Origin: Hydractinia symbiolongicarpus
Lineage: Eukaryota; Cnidaria; Hydrozoa; Anthoathecata; Hydractiniidae
Length of the DNA: 60,000 nucleotides
Direction: 5' to 3'
Assembly: GCF_029227915.1 (NCBI RefSeq)
Contig: NC_079886.1
Coordinates: forward strand, 24,716,501-24,776,500
In this document: positions 27,301 to 34,317 of the stretch, in pieces
How positions within the stretch are numbered: position 1 is the first letter of the stretch
How the letters are laid out: every line of letters starts with the position of its first letter
Notes under the pieces: model-generated
What the model was told of the DNA's origin: nothing
Database searches by the model: none
What the model saw: only the letters and a program-made list of their open reading frames with translations
Program-made: the position numbers and the translations under genes

Positions 27301-30300
27301 TGAACTGAAGGGAAAAAAACATTTATGGATCCTTTATCAGTAAGCAATATTACCAGACAAAAAAACGATGCAAATGATTGGCAATAGGTTTTTACTTAAT
27401 TTACATATGTTCAATCATATAAATGTGTCATCAAGAATTAACAGAAGTAAGTTTTATTTCGCATGATTCTATAGAAATTACAAAAGTTACAATCAACATT
27501 GTTTTGTGCATGGATTTTGCAAATTGCGAAGTTTATAAGTTTTTTATCAATTTTTTTTAAATTGTATAGCAAACATGCAGTGAACATGGGTGAGTAAATG
27601 CTACCTTTCATCTGTTGTATTTGTACTTGCTTTGTTCAGAAAAGCTTTTGGTTGATCAACAAATCTTGGGTTTTTTAAAAAATCTGCTTTGCTTTGCAGG
27701 TTGGAGATATCTTTTTTCTCTATTTCTCTTTGCTTTGGATTTAGACACTTTCGCCAAAGGTTTTTATCTTGAGTTGTACCTTGTGCCTACAAATGTATAT
27801 CAATAATTTATTGACAGAGATTTTAGGAAAATAAACAAAAAATGAAAAAATTGGTAACTGATGTTCTGCATAGGAGATCATCAAAGGTACAAGAAAAACT
27901 AAAACGAAATTACAAATTATTAAATTGAAACATGTACCTGAGATTTTCGTTGAAATATTTTCGATTTCGTGTTGCTGCTGTTTGAAAATGATGGAACCAT
28001 TGGTTCTGGTTCGGGTAGATAGTTGTCTTCTTGTGGCATGGTTTCAAAATGCAGCCGGGATGAGAATGTTGTACTGACATATTGTGGTGTGTACTCACTT
28101 TCTAACAAAAGAAATCAGAATGAAAATTAAATAGTATCTATAAAAAAGGATACCCTTAAACATGTCTTGATACATCACTACACAAAAACAACCTGATATG
28201 CACAAACAATTCGATAAATTCAAAAAAATAAAACAATCAACAGGTTTTTTGGTCAGTTATCTGCCATACATTATATTATTTCATTCCTGCATCTACAATT
28301 GTAAACCATTATTAAAATTACCAAAGTTCACTTGCTAATGTTCACAAACAGATTACACATCTAAGGCCATATTAGTTAGTTAGTTAGATGGTTAGATCGA
28401 AAAACTAAGCCCATGTGAACCATATCAACACAGCCTGTTTTACCAACTTTCTTTGCAGGCTGCGTTAACTTTTTTATAAAGCAGACATACAGAAACTGTT
28501 AATAGCCCAATTTGATGTTGTACGACCTACAATCTGTCAAAGTAGAGCTTTTACAGCAAATAAGCTGCAGACTACAGTGGCAATATTTAGAAATAGTGGG
28601 AAATAAATAAACAAGATCATAAGTAAGTGAGGCCGTCATAGGCTTGACACAACTTTTCAGTTTTATTGTTCTTTATTGTTACATTTAACAGCAACATAAT
28701 ATCAAACAAACTAAAAAAAATACAAAGAGTGTTCATACAACAGATGGAAAAAAATCAAAACAAATACCTGTTGGTAGAACAAATGGTCTTTCTTCTTTGT
28801 TAGTGTAGTGTGCTGGTATGATCAAGTGATTTGACTTTAACAAATCTTTATCAAGAAACATGCAAAGTTTTGATGAAACTAAATAAAAATAGATACAGTT
28901 TAACTAAATTGCAGTAGAAATGTAAAATAATTAAAAACAATAAAAAGTAAGCAAATATATGCTAAATCTTTTAATTATCAAGAAAATTCTGAGAAAATAA
29001 TTCATTCGCTCACTTTCACTTTCAAGGGTTCATCAAGTAAGCTTATTTTGCTAGTGTGAAAATTGTTTTTAAACTATTCATGTAACTGACTTATTTCTTT
29101 ATATAATGCAATATTTGAAAACATAGCTTACATACTTAATTATAAAATAATAGTAGTCCATTTTAAAACAAGAAAATGCATCTGTAGGGTTGCCACTTGC
29201 TACAAATTCCATGCTATTCCAGGCTTTTTAAAGATAAATGGCAAATTGTCAGGGTTTTCTTTTAAAAATTCTAGGTTTCAAGTACAACAAAATTATCATA
29301 TCTCATTATCATATCTCACAGCTTCAGGAAAAGTATTTAGGAAAGAGAAAGAATCTCTATTTTGCCTTTGTAGATTTAGAGAAAGCTTTTGATAGAGTGC
29401 CACGTAAAGTTATTTGGTGGGCTATGAGAAAATTAGGTGTGAATAAGTGGCTAGTTATGATGGTACAGTCTATGTACAGCAATGCTAGAAGTTGTGTCAG
29501 GATTAACACGATTCACTTAGTGATGAATCTAGTGAAATGTTGGTGTACATCAGGGTTCTGTACTTAGTCCTTTGTTGCTTGTTCTAGTCTTAGAAGCTCT
29601 GTCAATAGAGTTTAGAACAGGTTGTCCATGGGAGTTATTGTATGCAGATGATTTGGTTCTCATAGCAGAGTCGATGGAAGAATTAGTTGAAAAGTTTGAA
29701 AAGTGGAAGAAAGGAGTAGAAGAGAAAGGGCTAAGGGTGAACACAGCAAAGTCTAAAGTAAATGATTAGTAGCATTGCAGCCAAGTGCGACCTTGTAGTT
29801 GGAAAGTGGCCTTGTGGAGTTTGCAGGAAAGGGTTTGGTAGTAACTCAATTTTTTGTCAGACTTTCAAGCATTGGGTACATAGGAAGTGCAGTAGTATTG
29901 GTGGAAGGTTAAGAGCTGACATTCAGTTTGTATGCAAGTGTTGCACAGTTGAGATTATAGAGAATGAAGTATTTCCAGCTTTTATGATGTACAACAGTGG
30001 CTCGTTGGAAATAGTTGAGAACTTCTGTTACTTAGGTGATATGTTGGGCAGTGAAGGGGGTGTTGGAAGAAGTGTTACTTGCAGGATAGGTTCTGCTTGG
30101 AAAAAGTTCAGAGAGTTACTTCCTTTGTTGACTAGCATAGTCTTGTCAATTGAGGTAAAAGGTAAGTTGTATGAGGTCTGTGTAAGAAGTGTTATGTTAT
30201 ACCGTAGTGAGACATGGGCAGTGAAGCAGAAAATCTTGACCGTTTAGAAAGGAATGATATGAGAATGGTTAGGTGGATGTGCAACGCCAGTCTGAGAGAC

Positions 30301-33296
30301 AGAAAGAGTTCAGATGAGCTAAGAAGCAGGCTAAGTATCCGTAGAATTAAAGATGTTATCCAGATAAGAAGATTAAATTGGCTGGGGCACTTGGAAAGAA
30401 TGGAAGAGGATAATTGGGTAAGAAAGTGTAGAGACTTCATAGTTCTTGGGCAAAGCCCAGAGGCAGACAGAGAAAGACTTGGCAGAAGGTTATAAGGACA
30501 GACTTGATACAGAGGAAGTTGAGTTTAGATCTAACACAGTCTAGATCAGATTGGAAGAGGGTCATTAATATACCCCGTCCAACCCATACCAGCATGGAAA
30601 ACGAAAGTCAAGCCTAGAATGACGATGATGGTAGTAAAGACAATATCTTTAGCGTTATTATTTATTCGGCTCAGTTTTACAAGTTTTGAAATTGAACTTA
30701 TGTATTCATTTCAACCTTGAAATTTTTAATAAAACTAAAAGAGTATTTACATGTATGTATGAGAAACCAACACCCGACAGTGTTAATCAAATTAGTGACG
30801 GATCAATTCTTTTATACATTGTTTTTTAAACCTATCCTTTTAGATTCACTAAATTTCGAACCAATCAGGTTTTTTTAAAGCGTTGTCTTTACTTCATCTG
30901 ACATGGTGATTGGGTTGCATATGGTGAATGGCCTCAAAAAAATTGCTATGGGAAACGACTCACAAAAGAAGTTATTAGAAATGTAGAGAGTCAATTTGAA
31001 CAACATTTTATGTCAAAGAAAAATACTCCAAGGCGTTGAAGAAAACTTTTTAATAGTTGATAAGTATTGTTATTGTAATCTTAGGTTTGTTACTACAATC
31101 TTCAGGAGCATTTTTTGGTAGACCATAAATTTAACTTCTTTAACCATAAGATCCATTTGTATGCAGTAGGGATTTGCAGTGGGGAAAAAAATATAACATT
31201 ATTCAATCTTTTCAATTCAATCAATTTTTGTGGTGTTAGATTAGTTGCAAATTGATAATGTTAATGAAACGTAGAGCAATTGATGTGTTTCTTATCACTG
31301 GAATGACCCTGCCCATGTTTCAACTACAACTTTTACAAGAGATTGAAATTGTCTGAAGGTGCTATGGAATACAAAATAGGTAGAGATAACACATTATATA
31401 AGGGTGGTAGTGAGCTAAACACATAGACAACACAATGCAACATTAAACATAATTTTCATTTTTTAAAACAGAAGTGAATCTGCCCATGTTCCTACTACAA
31501 GTTTTTATACTTCTGTGTTAACTTCTGATAGCGAAAAAGAAACATAATATAGGTAGAGAATACGCATTTCTTTTTTAAGGCTGTCAGTGGAAAAAAACAA
31601 GTGCAATTCTTAACCTGTCATTTCAACCAAACCCTTTGTTTGCCAACGTCCCAACAACTGTAACAACAAAAACCTGTCCTAGACGGCTACAACTAGAGAC
31701 GGTTGTTATAGATACGTTTTCTCTATAAGGGCCATCTGTATTAAACGGCCAGTTATTATGGTTCCCTAAAGTGGCCATTATAGACAGGCTTTAATTGTAG
31801 TAGCTTTTGTAAACAGTGCAATTATTATGTCATAATTTATTTTTCCAAGCCTTCTTTTTAAATGTAGTCAGAAATTTCATGATTTTCAGATTTCCAGGCA
31901 TCTTTTCTTAATTTCAGGCTGTTTAAGGCATTTAGGTTTCCCAGGCTTAGCGCCAACAATGATCTATAAACTAATCTTAAATATCACCGTACTTTGTTAA
32001 CAAAATTTATTAGCATTAAGTAAAAACTACTTTATTAAATAATTCTAGTACAAAACTGACTTAATGTAAATCAACTAAAGGCTTTTAAAGCCTTTACGAC
32101 TTAGGGTCCACTAGTTAAATCTATCTTCAATGTATTACCTGCTTGCTTTAAAGGACTTTTCTTATTGATAAGCTGCAATTTTATTTATTATGTGTAAACG
32201 TTATTAAATTTCATACCAGGTGGTAAACCCAGCTCAGAGTAAGATTCATATTTGTCCTGCTCTTCTTGTTCTAGTTTTCTTGCTCGACTATATGCTTCTT
32301 TAAGATGATTGGCAAGTAATCTCGCATTGGATGTTTTTTCATTCCAAGTTCTGTGTATCTAAATGGGGAACAATAAAAAAAGAAAAAATGTTTAAAGGTA
32401 ACCTGAAGTATAAAGTGATGTTATACTTATATTATAGAGTTTAAATTCTTTTAAATTTTTAAAAAAACTTTTTTCGTTTTCAAGATATATTTACATTTAA
32501 AGTGAAAGTATAGTTTAAAATCAACAATTTTAGGATGACTTGAAAAGATGCTATATATGTTAGTGTTTTTATGTTACAATATGTGATATTTTTTATTAAT
32601 TGTAGAGTTTCTTATATTTATAGGCAGAGTTTATGAGGGAAACTTCTATTGTAATTTGTCTTTCTCAACGAAACAAATGAACAAGCAAACAAACAAACCA
32701 ATTTTTATTATGGTATTACTATTTAATTAAGAATCGAAGCTAAGAATTTGTAATATTGTATAATTCATTGTGTTTCATCTGCACATTGTTGTATTAACAT
32801 GTTTTAGTTTTTTTAAAAAAAACTTTATGTGTTTTATTTCATTCCCACAAAAGCACAACTTATATATATTATAAAAATATATAGAGCTTGCTTATACACA
32901 CTAAAATTGAGTAAACATATTTCTCCTAACAATCCTGCATGATTAATTTTGCTTTCTGCAAACATTTTGAGAAATTAGGCATTTCAATAGGAAAGAAAAG
33001 AATCATAATACAAACACCTGGTTTGAAGTCAGTTTAATGTCCCAGAAAAGAAAAAATTTATTAAAAATTCAAACAATAAAAAATTATACTGCTTGTAATT
33101 TTTCAACGTATCTGTTGTGATAGTCCTGGTCACCAGTTTTGGATGCTGCTAAATTTTCAACTGTATCTTCATTAATACCATTGTGTGAGTATAGTTCTCG
33201 AAAAGTACTAACAAGGATATGGGATGTTTCTTGACTATAACTAGATGATGGCCTTTGAACCAGCATAGAAGGCTCCTCCATGTCTGTTTTATCCAT
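3302..33296 (-). CDS. DLEC1: DLEC1/CFAP81-like cilium protein, N-terminal 748 codons, 18 exons
   Basis: Coding exons in transcript order: 33296-33090, 32358-32217, 28878-28768, 28101-27938, 27786-27605, 27304-27223, 27039-26952, 26162-26059, 25880-25811, 25372-25227, 25095-25000, 23325-23235, 22899-22737, 21612-21450, 20278-20156, 5912-5829, 5645-5549, 3432-3302. All junctions are GT-AG, phases match at each one, and the total of 2244 nt is a whole number of codons. Seen: an N-terminal ETSHILVSTFRELYS segment, then ADFLKNPRF, then ASH/MSP-type beta-domains such as SQPTTPYFSV followed by GLVAPGMFCHYIVRFAPDSL. As I recall it, vertebrate DLEC1 has the same blocks in the same order. DLEC1 is a ciliary and tumour-suppressor-associated ASH-domain protein. 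The last exon ends phase 0 on a GTAAGT donor, and roughly the last half of the expected protein is not in the window. ATG 33296 sits just after an acceptor-like ttaaag. A further 5' exon is possible. CFAP74 or another ASH protein is a less likely alternative. Confidence 0.86.
3950..4045 (+). repeat. Possible tRNA-derived SINE relic (B-box only)
   Basis: The segment gtgttcgaatctc matches a pol III B box (GTTCGAATC), preceded by a small GC-richer block in AT-rich DNA. No convincing A box or acceptor stem is visible, so this is not called a tRNA. Confidence 0.22.
4168..4515. repeat. Tandem repeat, about 111-120 bp unit, three copies
   Basis: The phrase ttaggccaaa.ttggt followed by gacaaaacttggcacagttaac, an aaaagtatgc block and attttgatttttgtcac recurs with starts near 4171, 4281 and 4401. 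The third copy ends at 4515. The copies are diverged by small indels. It lies in a DLEC1-like intron and has no coding content. Confidence 0.75.
5283..5366. repeat. 17-bp minisatellite, about five units
   Basis: Successive units of the form tgtgtatattaaatgn lie head to tail with one or two changes each. It is intronic. Confidence 0.6.
6635..6872. repeat. Imperfect direct repeat, about 135-bp period
   Basis: The block ctatcaaa.cc...gttttaaatttac.gac.gactt, then agc.aga.tgga, then aatttgtatagg recurs at about 6640 and 6775. The copies are clearly related but diverged. Confidence 0.5.
6945..7480. repeat. Degenerate dispersed repeat copies
   Basis: The phrase cttgaaataactgt appears near 6952, 7190 and 7452, with a related cttgaatattcgtcagacatca near 7320. 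Copies share atatacagaaaa flanks. This is probably decayed transposon sequence 3' of the RPA1-like gene. Confidence 0.35.
7606..9534 (-). CDS. RPA1-like protein: Ser-rich tail, OB folds and C4 zinc ribbon, two exons
   Basis: Exon 1 is 9534-9396 and exon 2 is 8606-7606. The donor is G/GTACGT and the acceptor attcag/GT, and the join gives the codon GGT in frame, for about 379 aa. The N-terminus (MDSSKKSSQSGKRG) leads into four SSSSSKD-type heptads. An OB-like domain follows (ALTCYLHDLSPVKRARNSS...), then a second (VTIIGYIDIDN..., DSGIVLVSFWNEIANQL). A C-terminal module has the zinc ribbon CPRC...CAKC and a trailing ITNEGQEVVMYSTQL segment. This order resembles RPA1 DNA-binding domains B and C, so ssDNA binding is likely. 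It is much shorter than RPA1 (about 600 aa) and lacks an obvious N-terminal protein-interaction OB. It may be a paralogue or a transposon-associated gene. It sits wholly inside the DLEC1-like intron. Confidence 0.72.
8769..9168. mobile_element. MITE with 34-bp terminal inverted repeats
   Basis: 8769-8802 and 9135-9168 are inverted copies with one mismatch (core ccatcaaaaatatg, then ttatgttcgcgtcct). Inside, cgaccgactca-type motifs recur near both ends, and there is no transposase frame. A flanking aaa on both sides could be a short target duplication. It lies in the intron of the RPA1-like gene. Confidence 0.85.
9407..9490 (-). repeat. 21-bp coding minisatellite (SSSSSKD units)
   Basis: The motif gagtcttt repeats exactly every 21 bp (gtcttt at 9421, 9442, 9463, 9484). 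Each unit adds one Ser5-Lys-Asp heptad to the RPA1-like protein. Copy number is expected to vary between alleles. Confidence 0.85.
9535..12940. other. Intronic stretch without a supportable gene
   Basis: Several short open frames occur, but none has a splice context, codon pattern or motif that persuades. The only structure recognised is the CGCG repeat cluster at 9930-10260. Confidence 0.5.
9930..10260. repeat. CGCG-type AATTTCGCG repeat cluster
   Basis: Two copies of aatatttcgcggggattta, each followed by atttcgcg, lie 42 bp apart (9957 and 9999). More atttcgc/gcgaaatt motifs in both orientations continue to 10260. Related cgcgaaaattaattcccg sequence occurs near 8940 and 39200, so this is a dispersed family. 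Confidence 0.55.
12952..13036. repeat. Hairpin-forming repeat 3' of the Helentron ORF
   Basis: The sequence cttttcagagcattt occurs twice in direct orientation (about 12952 and 12970) and once inverted as aaaatgctctgaaaag (about 13014-13030). A stem of about 15 bp is therefore possible in two registers. It lies 110 bp beyond the stop codon, where Helitron-like elements carry a terminating hairpin. That role is inferred. Confidence 0.6.
13144..19215 (-). CDS. Helentron Rep-helicase-endonuclease polyprotein, 2023 aa
   Basis: ATG 19215 is chosen: the frame is open 5' of it, but without another ATG. Residues 20-170 look like a papain-type cysteine protease domain (GKQCACCSLYA with Cys26; YLFDSHSRNNCG with His143). 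Residues 215-280 hold five 13-aa basic repeats. CxxC pairs follow (YVCIVCNRS, YICITCDKY). The Rep HUH motif is SPHIHAFLW (about 788), and YMCSYFSK fits the catalytic-tyrosine helix. The PIF1-type helicase shows GGAGTGKSHLI (about 1355), IIDEISMVS, VGDLHQLPPV and YVALSRVTSL. The C-terminal apurinic-like endonuclease begins near 1823 (CNVRSL, CTETQ, VVGDFNLKP, FFTDHEA). All catalytic motifs are intact. The protein would nick, unwind and transfer the element by rolling-circle replication. The role of the protease-like domain is unknown. Confidence 0.93.
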   Translation of the reverse strand: MSLLKITHGSFNQSHSMFGESAGKQCACCSLYAVSFSTRVKSPGNWNVNDIDFIITEADKLYKSLNKNTYLTVPDLPNSVPIFGSNVTITYLDKEYGLLSSYSIPRFLSNLNNSIGDGLLFFVKFICVAILPKKNCVYLFDSHSRNNCGQPTPDGFSSLMKFQRKRDLEIYLHTTYIDLTTVDEPYELQYISIDSDEEVSLSRLYSNKVNREKSRLRMATEANKEKCKIRHATDTNKEKAKKQHATEENKQKAKKQQATEHSRDQSRKRKATVSNKEKANTYNNADAKRKQKSAKTINDCILNFQKAIQNGPYYVCIVCNRSLYKKTVKLFSKNNYEVSLYYVFTDVLCFDSHAYICITCDKYLKKAEIPPQAVWNKLNIVDLPNEIQCLNRLEQILISKRILFKKIAVMPKGQQQKIKGAICNVPIQVEAVNNCLPQGIDSSGVLFVKLKRKLAYRGHVVFQSVRPELLNEALQYLKNFNSFYSDVLIRMDNITQEFLSLCDTDAMVDTNEFSVTVDIDDDNLEAENPLSMNCASSDEMCVIPNFQNPDDEVLDIAPGENKQPQSFFSDQYCEELAFPFLFPTGKFGYKVARPVYLTATKYFNQRLLNFSQRFSSNADYIFFAHYVMQQSNLFNQINIATKKVKGTITAGQLQINFHETVRSFICEGQGYQFMNSIKGTPAYWKHFLYDVLAMVKQLGLPSYFLTLSCADLRWDELVVIIGKLNNIDVSSNELDYFRRCSILNQNPVLTARHFQYRVENFFREILLHKSSPIGQVANYAIKVEFQFRGSPHIHAFLWLLDSPTLTNETTDSYTSFVDNTIRADLPDPLIEPELHNLVSQYQIHSHSNSCRKYKNIPCRFNYGRFFTDRTVIASPLPENMSDSEKLSLLSERTKVLKKVKLFIDENLDPSKPNYLSDSCKSIPEILLELHISEVDYYRVLAISPNQDFEIYYHRPPNSCFVNNYFAVGLLAWKANLDLQPVFNYYKAVSYMCSYFSKSENESSLAMKKAAEESENLNLPDRMRKLALAFLSHRQCSLQEAVYQVLPELWLRKCFPGIVFANTNLPDKRYRVCKSEEELEELPPDSTDVFKRNSLDRYMDRPNVTFKRGQYYMINNLCFAEFLAYYVLDTSKKLDIVNDYQPEVLLDDDEICNPLLRLPKSVPLMSSKEKLKRRNKKRVVRYHTPNPVNKAEEYAHHLLMLFYPFRKESDLLSEVGNSYVVKLNDPEVLSIVNENKARFEPWGDMVNNVLMNADFSPRTDQFAQQENDNVEENVVRDNEYQGEQAQGLNAAASSNAGHTSTQINLMSDDSINELIRSLNEKQRFLFDVINRWARRHVKNLSAEEVTENPPLHLFVTGGAGTGKSHLIKTISASVSKTLCYRSSCIEKPNLLLLAPTGVAAVNINGTTIHSALGISVESRGLTLHKLPDKKRCKLRQELSDVKGIIIDEISMVSNKLLLYVHQRLIEIFGCVSDFSKPFAGLTIILVGDLHQLPPVMQKPIYAEFSDELYNIYPLWRNFQMCELTEVMRQRGDTVLIDLLNNVRLGTLSSQDEHLIRSRFIDENSKHYPINALHIYAENEPARVHNARLLNSLNSALITIDAIDQVPKEVPSHVYERIQNLSQSRTGGLAFQLSLKIGAKAMLTSNIDIPDKLINGQIGTIVHVVAQNDSIKTIYVEFDNLNVGTSKIRSDRLAQQLNAVPIDRVTTEIRTNEKKLSSPVIKRTQFPLMLSWACTVHKVQGLSLQEVVISFNLLKQRSFNNGQMYVALSRVTSLQGLHLIGVFKSSAINVDDKAKKEYQYLRENQSLSFTTDLVAKESEHSILSLVVCNVRSLRKHCKDLSCDKTLSSSDIILCTETQLTNTENLTDIMIDGFKLTCNNDNEHRFSSLAMYYKNKIELLDHFKINGFSVLEVLNSHNLPLKIKILLLYKKKDMLVGQFLETLGYLSVSMNIDIVVGDFNLKPNALLEQTLNGYEQVVSEPTHLGGSILDHVYIKKSLLEQFLVYVSVKSLFFTDHEAITISLRNK
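18366..18562 (-). repeat. 39-bp coding repeat (five 13-aa units) in the Helentron protein
   Basis: Units of the pattern ATxxNKEKAKKxx follow one another, highly charged and probably helical. They join the protease-like domain to the CxxC region. Similar charged repeats are known from other Helitron-like and PIF1-like proteins. Confidence 0.75.
19313..19482. repeat. Tandem array of about 29 bp, six copies, upstream of the Helentron ORF
   Basis: Six units of tttatggtgc.acaaagctg + cactagc are nearly identical. Each contains aaagct-gcact-agcttt, a 6-bp stem with a 5-nt loop. It begins about 100 bp upstream of the ORF start. Tandem repeats near one end are common in Helentrons and their short derivatives. 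Confidence 0.85.
20279..29300 (-). other. DLEC1-like introns, mostly featureless
   Basis: Between the exons listed for the DLEC1-like gene the sequence is AT-rich without further genes. Simple repeats are (TCTG)n at 24467-24489 and a run of 14 C at 26686-26699. The segment 24440-24780, starting with that TCTG run, has the look of a dispersed repeat but was not identified. Confidence 0.5.
29310..30640 (+). mobile_element. 5'-truncated non-LTR retrotransposon, frameshifted
   Basis: The frames encode, in order, reverse transcriptase pieces (FAFVDLEKAFDRVPRKV; a VHQGSVLSPLL block; ELLYADDLVLIAES), a Cys/His cluster (CGVCRKGFGSNSIFC, then WVHRKCSSIGGRL and FVCKCC), and a thumb/C-terminal part (FCYLGDMLGSEGG; SETWAVKQ; RRLNWLGHLERMEEDNWV). 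Frames change near 29540, 29760, 30215 and 30460, so it is dead. It lies in a DLEC1-like intron, antisense to the host. Its family within the non-LTR elements was not fixed. Confidence 0.85.
30641..32216. other. Intronic, no gene seen
   Basis: Two related segments near 31305 and 31480 share ctgcccatgttnc.actaca + a.ttttta, a weak direct repeat about 170 bp apart. Nothing else was recognised. Confidence 0.4.
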
Positions 33297-33314
33297 GAAC
33301 TTTAATCCAACATA

Positions 33315-34315
33315 AGATGAGTAGGCAAATTTATATACACTATAAACATCAACTCTTAAATCAATACAAGTAATCAATAAAAGGAAAATTAATACTTGGA
33401 TAATCAGCAAGAGTTATATAAAATCTGAAGAAAAATTTATGGAAACATGGAAATTTTCAAGCTCATATACACTAATTACAACTCCCTCTATTAATAGCAA
33501 AACTTTTGATGTTTGATGAAGAAATTACAATGAAAATTGCCTGTTTTGAAAATTTCTCACTGCAGTTGAATATTATGTTTGAACTTCTTTAAAATTTAAA
33601 AAATCATAAAACATGTTTTAAGCTAATTAAAGTTTGTGTCATAAAAGGGATGACCTATAGTCCAAACCTTAAAATTATGTGGCAAGCGGCGTAACCAGAT
33701 CGTCACTGAGGGCCTTTGGTTTAGATAATCACGTAATATGGATGGTATACGCTAATGGTACAGCTATATTTAACCGTTACTGTGGAACTTTCTTTATCTA
33801 TAACAACTGATGCAGTTTTGACAAGAAAAACAGGGGTTTTTTTAGTGGCAGTTTTGGTGTATTTTCTAAAAAATTAACTGCAAAATTGCTTGTGCCTTTT
33901 CAATCTATTGTTATCTTTGCAAGTATGAATTGAATAAATGAATTGACTAGTTGGAGAATGAATACATTTTAGGAAATTTTTTCATTGCCAAGTGTGCTCT
34001 CCTCTACATATCCTCTTGCAGCCAGGAGACCCAGTATCATTTTTCTTACACTAGGAAATCAGAAAAGTTGAGGTAGGAAAAATTACGCTGGGCCTCAAAG
34101 ATTTTCTGCGGTCAGAATACTGACTGCGCTTTTGGATTGATTAATTTTATTGTTCGGAAATCCCTTGTTTTGAGCATTCACCCAAACAAATATAATCAAT
34201 TCTTGTATTATCTAAGTGGGTATGTGACTCGCTGACTCTGAGCTTATTGGTTGATTATAATTCAGGGTTTTCTGTCAGGTGGATTTAAATTTAAGGGATT
34301 TGATCTGACATTTTT
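33315..34315. other. Upstream of the DLEC1-like gene; no gene seen
   Basis: The promoter of the minus-strand DLEC1-like gene, and any 5' UTR exon, should lie here or beyond the adjoining LINE. No TATA-like or other motif could be singled out in this AT-rich sequence. Confidence 0.35.
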
Positions 34316-34317
34316 TT

